The translations under genes and the position numbers were made by a program. From NCBI GenBank assembly GCA_002007315.1, contig LNZQ01000148.1, positions 1-10,157 of the forward strand: a DNA stretch of 10,157 nt, in the 5' to 3' direction. Under the pieces are notes generated by a model. It had not been told where the DNA came from, ran no database searches, and worked only from the letters and a program-made list of their open reading frames with translations. The stretch comes from Epulopiscium sp. Nele67-Bin004 (GTDB lineage: Bacteria; Bacillota_A; Clostridia; Lachnospirales; Cellulosilyticaceae). Below, one piece after another: positions 7,817 to 10,157 of the stretch. Numbering within the stretch: position 1 is the first letter of the stretch; each line of letters opens with the position of its first letter.

Positions 7817-7897
7817 AAAAAGGAGCCTCCTTACAAGAAGGAGGCATTTTACGACTAAAGCGTCTTGTCAGAGCACTTTTTGTAAATAAATGTAACA
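7817..7897 (-). ncRNA. tracrRNA
   Basis: Trans-activating RNA of about 80 nt that pairs with the crRNA repeat and binds Cas9. On the plus strand, 7876-7895 (CTTTTTGTAAATAAATGTAA) is identical to 20 contiguous repeat bases, so the minus-strand transcript is perfectly complementary to the crRNA there. Next come a TGCT bulge and CTGAC, which can form the lower stem with the repeat 5' end GTTAG (one G-U pair). A small GAC/GTC hairpin acts as a nexus candidate, and a strong terminator hairpin with T-run ends at about 7817. The start is set by the consensus promoter at 7903-7931; TSS is about 7896-7898. It is transcribed towards cas2 and on the same strand as the crRNAs. Exact ends are predicted. 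Confidence 0.92.
7825..7845. terminator. Bidirectional terminator shared by cas2 and tracrRNA
   Basis: GCCTCCTT and AAGGAGGC form a perfect 8-bp G+C-rich stem with a 5-nt loop. On the minus strand it is followed by TCC and five T, ending the tracrRNA and giving its 3' hairpin. On the plus strand it is followed by ATTTT, a weaker terminator for the cas operon, starting 10 nt after the cas2 stop. Confidence 0.85.
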
Positions 7898-7902
7898 TAA
7901 AT

Positions 7903-7931
7903 ATTATACCACAGATTATCTGGTTTGTCAA
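7903..7931 (-). promoter_or_regulatory. tracrRNA promoter (consensus sigma70)
   Basis: On the minus strand, TTGACA (7926-7931) is followed after 17 nt by TATAAT (7903-7908): both boxes match the consensus perfectly, with ideal spacing. The anti-repeat begins right after it. This is the strongest-looking promoter in the window and suggests high constitutive tracrRNA output. Confidence 0.9.
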
Positions 7932-8043
7932 TCAAAATTACCAAAAAATTGATTATTGCATAATAAACAATCAATGAAATATCAGCTTTTTTGAGGAGGT
8001 TTGCTTGTTATATTTTGTATTACTCAGCACTTAGCGAAGTAAT
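7932..8043. other. Gap between tracrRNA promoter and CRISPR array
   Basis: A+T-rich, no gene. It holds an inverted repeat at 7948-7975 (ATTGATT with AATCAAT, plus an inner TTATT/AATAA) upstream of the tracrRNA promoter. A second one, ATTACT/AGTAAT with a nested ACTT/AAGT, abuts the array (about 8019-8043), at the 3' end of array transcription. Neither has a T-run on the expected side, so I do not call them terminators. Confidence 0.5.
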
Positions 8044-8343
8044 ATTATATTACATTTATTTACAAAAAGCAACCCTAACCACCTGGAGTGTTGAGATAAA
8101 AGACTACGAATTATATTACATTTATTTACAAAAAGCAACCCTAACGATTCTCAGCTCAGGCAAAGATTCTTTAAAATTATATTACATTTATTTACAAAAA
8201 GCAACCCTAACTGGATTGAACAAAGCTTTAGCATTGCAGAAATTATATTACATTTATTTACAAAAAGCAACCCTAACACGATTTGCAAAAACCATTCCAA
8301 CTCATATATTATATTACATTTATTTACAAAAAGCAACCCTAAC
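8044..8343 (-). CRISPR. Type II-C CRISPR array: five repeats, four spacers
   Basis: Five identical 36-bp repeats lie at 8044-8079, 8110-8145, 8176-8211, 8242-8277 and 8308-8343, separated by four unrelated 30-bp spacers (8080-8109, 8146-8175, 8212-8241, 8278-8307), so the period is exactly 66. Read on the minus strand the repeat begins GTTAGGGTTGC and ends ATGTAATATAAT, the usual type II pattern (GTT at the start, AT-rich -10-like end), and the tracrRNA anti-repeat confirms this direction. The minus-strand repeat contains TTGCTT, 17 nt, then TATAAT at its last six bases, so each repeat is also a promoter for the adjoining crRNA. No repeat is degenerate. The plus-strand frame running through the array is only an artefact of the 66-bp period. 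Confidence 0.97.
8308..8330 (-). promoter_or_regulatory. Repeat-embedded crRNA promoter (example, first repeat transcribed)
   Basis: In the minus-strand repeat, TATAAT occupies the last six bases (8308-8313 here). The 17-nt spacer 8314-8330 precedes it and TTGCTT lies just before that at 8331-8336. The same arrangement occurs in all five repeats. Transcription would start about 6-7 nt into each spacer. Confidence 0.75.
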
Positions 8344-8454
8344 AGATTGTATTTGTGTAAACTCCAGCCCTGCTTTAGGCAAACAAGGGTATCAGCGAGT
8401 GGATTTTTATATACTAATCTGTGTGGATGAGTTGTACGGTAGGCGACACAGAGC

Positions 8455-8470
8455 GGGGCTGGATGAATTG
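8455..8470 (+). repeat. 16-bp direct repeat, copy 1
   Basis: GGGGCTGGATGAATTG occurs here and again, identical, at 8855-8870, exactly 400 bp apart. The related word TGATATGCAG occurs at 8474-8483 and 8818-8827. No function is known to me. Confidence 0.6.
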
Positions 8471-8736
8471 TGCTGATATGCAGGCTGTCAGGTGGTTTTG
8501 TTCATGTGCAATCGTGCCGGCAGTTTTGTATATAACTCAAATTATGTATTCTTATATCTAAGTCATGCTAGCGGGTTTTTGAATTATCACAATGCGAGAT
8601 ATGGTGTTTTAAGCTCATGTACAACTAAACAATCGCGCTGGTGTGTGTTGGGGCAGGGTAAGATAATACCTGTGAGCTGTAGGGGCTTTAAAAGGCGGTT
8701 TCTCGCGTTCTAATTATCGGTGATTGATGATTAGTT

Positions 8737-8790
8737 GAGCGGTTTTGCGATGATTTGATTTGTGAATTGGATTTACAATGTTTTGTGATT
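8737..8790 (+). repeat. 54-bp direct repeat, copy 1
   Basis: This 54-bp block beginning GAGCGGTTTTGCGATGATTT matches 8902-8955 with five mismatches and no gaps, 165 bp apart. It has no palindrome or open frame. It may be part of a dispersed repeat family of the bacterium. Confidence 0.7.
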
Positions 8791-8854
8791 GAATTAGTTT
8801 ATGCGGATTTGTTGTGATGATATGCAGATTAGTCGTGTAAGTTATGTAGATTGT

Positions 8855-8870
8855 GGGGCTGGATGAATTG
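8855..8870 (+). repeat. 16-bp direct repeat, copy 2
   Basis: Identical to 8455-8470. It lies between the two copies of the 54-bp repeat. Confidence 0.6.
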
Positions 8871-8901
8871 AGTTTTGTAGAGTAGCTGTATAAATCGCGT
8901 G

Positions 8902-8955
8902 GAGCGTTTTTGCGATGATTTGGTTTGTGGGTTGGATTTATAATGTTTTGTGATT
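8902..8955 (+). repeat. 54-bp direct repeat, copy 2
   Basis: It matches 8737-8790 at 49 of 54 positions. Similarity stops at 8955, which is also where the sequence changes character to fish-like, so this copy marks the right edge of the bacterial segment. Confidence 0.65.
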
Positions 8956-8959
8956 ATTT

Positions 8960-9042
8960 TTGCTGCACTGTATCAGCTGTGGAGGACCTAGGCGGGTTGG
9001 AAAACTTAACAACATCGTGTCTGTGCTCATTGCATCATCCTG
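8960..9042 (+). repeat. Diverged 83-bp repeat, copy 1
   Basis: It begins TTGCTGCACTGTATC and shares ACTTAACAA and CATCAT landmarks, without visible gaps, with 9144-9226, 184 bp further on. The copies differ at many positions, with several C/T and G/A changes, as in old CpG-decayed eukaryotic repeats. Confidence 0.65.
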
Positions 9043-9143
9043 TAGTGTATGTTGCATCACTCCGTTTTCACTCACAGCAAAGTGGGGACGTCAGGAGGAA
9101 TGGGGGCTTGCCATTTCATTTACTGCAGCTGATATATCCATTA

Positions 9144-9226
9144 TTGCTGCACTGTATCCGTTGTGGAAGTCCCAGAAACATTGAAAAACTTAACAATGTT
9201 GTGTTTGTGTTCACAACATCATCTGG
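9144..9226 (+). repeat. Diverged 83-bp repeat, copy 2
   Basis: Counterpart of 8960-9042. The shared frame and spacing suggest a tandem unit of about 184 bp of which only part remains similar. Confidence 0.65.
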
Positions 9227-9609
9227 AAATGCATAAAGTTGTGTTGTATAGCTCCTACAAAAACATTACATCTGCTGTGAAAGCCATCAGAGACTACTGA
9301 TGATGTAGTCTATCGTGTTCTTGAAGGCGTGTCCTATTTCGTGGGGTTAGATTTCAGCCACTTCCCCTTGAAACTTTGTTCTAAGGTCATTAATAAATAG
9401 ACTGATAGTAATAATTATATCTAAAAAAAAAATCCAAATCATTTGGACGTTTGAGGTAAGCCTTACCGACTGATATCAAGTTTTGGACAGACAGTTATGA
9501 ACCTCAGAGGATGACTTTCCTCTAGCGCTACCAAGCTTCCAAATCTTATAATTAGCAAATGTGAGCAAACTTACCAGACAAACCAGGATGTAAATGGTTT
9601 ACAGTGTAA

Positions 9610-9778
9610 TAGGGCTGGACAATTATGGCAAAAGTAATAATCCCGATTATTTTGATTGATATTGTTATCCCGATTTTTTACCATGATTTTTAATTGGCTT
9701 TAAGAACATCATGCATTTTGGAGCACTGACAGTAGTGTTTCCTTTAAAAGCTGCTGTCTTTACTGTTAGGCCTACATA
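9610..9778 (+). mobile_element. hAT-like fish transposon fragment, one end
   Basis: The stretch starting AGGGCTGGACAATTATGGC, then TAATCCCGATTATTTTGATTG and a second TATCCCGAT block, has the look of the terminal region of non-autonomous hAT elements that are abundant in teleost genomes. The other terminal inverted repeat is missing because the fish DNA stops at about 9778. Assignment is from remembered family appearance, not a search. Confidence 0.5.
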
Positions 9779-9782
9779 CAGT

Positions 9783-10157
9783 AAAACTAAAAGAGAAATA
9801 GAAATTGTTACATATATAGAACCAGCACTTACTGATTATATGACAAGTGTAGTACATCCTTCATTTAATAATTTACAAATAGAAACATATTATGATGAAG
9901 AATTAGATAGTATTATAGCTTTAAAAAGATTAAAGAATGAAAAAGATACTGAAATATATATGTATAGCAAATTATTAGGTATTGATTTTGAAAAAGGAAT
10001 TGAAACAGAAAAAACGAAACTTGATACTAATAAAAGTCATGATTTAAATGTTTCTAAATATCCATTATGGCCAGTGCTTTCATATAAGGCTAAAATAATA
10101 TTAGATCCTTATGAAAAACAGTCTTTTTACTATATTGTAGGTATAGAAGAAAGTAAG
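9783..10157 (+). CDS. Cyclic beta-glucan synthase / GH94-type enzyme, internal fragment
   Basis: The frame is open to the window end and gives 125 residues from 9783. Landmarks are REIEIVTYIEPALTDY, then HPSFNNLQIETYYDEELDSI, then YPLWPVLSYKAKIILDP and FYYIVGIEESK. They resemble the beta-sandwich part of NdvB-like cyclic beta-1,2-glucan synthases and GH94 phosphorylases (family pattern: LTSYxE, HPAFxxLxxET, LDPVLxLRxxVxLxPG). Such proteins are very large, and neither end nor catalytic residues are present here. The frame runs back to ATG 9711, but that part is the fish mobile element, so no natural start exists. Codons are almost all A/T ending, unlike the cas genes, which suggests a different bacterium, perhaps a Clostridium-like or Fusobacterium-like species. 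Family assignment is moderate. Confidence 0.6.

Larger units (their letters stand above)
8344..8955. other. Array flank without recognisable gene, holding diverged direct repeats
   Basis: This flank has no credible coding region: open frames are short and lack start signals. CpG-containing words (TCGCG, GCGATG) are common, which points to bacterial rather than fish DNA. The plus strand is rich in G and T, especially after 8640. The first part is the upstream side of the array in crRNA sense and would contain any leader; I see no clear promoter there. Repeated words such as GATGATTTG, TGATATGCAG and GGGGCTGGATGAATTG recur, suggesting repeat-derived or decayed sequence. Confidence 0.5.
8956..9778. 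other. Vertebrate-like (probably fish) non-coding DNA, second block
   Basis: There is no bacterial gene signal. The block starts with a diverged repeat pair and ends with a fish-type hAT-like element. Short open frames around 8925-9236 run across the bacterial join and repeat copies and are not genes. I see nothing else nameable between 9230 and 9600 apart from an A+T-rich stretch near 9390-9435. Confidence 0.7.

Noticed and set aside
8344..8373. A fifth spacer after the last repeat
   Set aside because: No repeat or degenerate repeat follows it, so it is flanking DNA.
7991..8476. 161-codon open frame with five LYYIYLQKATLT repeats
   Set aside because: It is the CRISPR array read as protein; the 66-bp period keeps one frame open. 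Spacers differ completely and no start signal fits.
1538..8955. CRISPR locus transferred into a fish genome
   Set aside because: The genes keep bacterial promoters and Shine-Dalgarno sites with no decay, the left join cuts a gene, and a different bacterial fragment follows at the right. A chimeric assembly explains this more simply.
8925..9236. Short overlapping plus-strand frames
   Set aside because: They cross the bacteria/fish join and the diverged repeats, and no protein-like pattern is visible.
9711..10157. Complete 5' start for the glucan enzyme at ATG 9711
   Set aside because: The first part of that frame is the fish hAT-like element; the frame is open across the join by chance.

Overview
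The window is a chimera of at least two, probably three, DNA sources. Positions 1 to about 1537 and about 8956 to 9778 look like vertebrate, most likely teleost fish, non-coding DNA: no long open frames, simple-repeat character, a diverged repeat pair, and one end of a fish-type hAT-like mobile element. Positions about 1538 to 8955 are bacterial: dense genes, Shine-Dalgarno sites, sigma70-type promoters and a complete CRISPR-Cas locus. Positions about 9779 to the end are a second bacterial piece, clearly richer in A+T, holding an internal fragment of a large carbohydrate-active enzyme. Joins that cut through genes and repeats suggest a mis-assembled or contaminated contig (fish with gut, gill or tissue bacteria) rather than gene transfer into a fish. 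The main bacterium looks like a low-to-moderate GC organism with Firmicutes-like expression signals; I cannot name it.

Layout of the main bacterial segment. On the minus strand lie a GntR/FCD-family regulator (2045-2710) and the 5' end of an AcnA-type aconitase gene (from 1933, cut at about 1538). A perfect palindrome lies between the acnA promoter and its start codon, and a 13-base sequence is shared by the 5' regions of both genes, so the regulator probably controls acnA and itself. On the plus strand follows a compact type II-C CRISPR-Cas operon: cas9 (1166 codons from its best start), cas1 and cas2, with cas1 and cas2 overlapping.

Immediately past cas2, on the opposite strand, is a tracrRNA of about 80 nt. 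It has a consensus promoter (TTGACA, 17 nt, TATAAT), a 20-nt perfect anti-repeat, a short lower stem and a terminator hairpin that also sits at the end of the cas operon. About 150 bp further on is a small array of five identical 36-bp repeats and four 30-bp spacers. By repeat polarity and by the anti-repeat, the array is read on the minus strand, like the tracrRNA and towards the cas genes. Each repeat holds its own promoter (TTGCTT, 17 nt, TATAAT ending exactly at the repeat-spacer border), so each crRNA is predicted to start inside its spacer, leaving a guide of about 24 nt, as known for Neisseria type II-C systems.

The roles fit together as a full system: Cas1-Cas2 for spacer capture, tracrRNA and crRNA for guide formation without a need for a long precursor, and Cas9 with all RuvC and HNH catalytic residues for target cleavage. 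Beyond the array, 8344-8955 has no convincing gene but holds diverged direct repeats.
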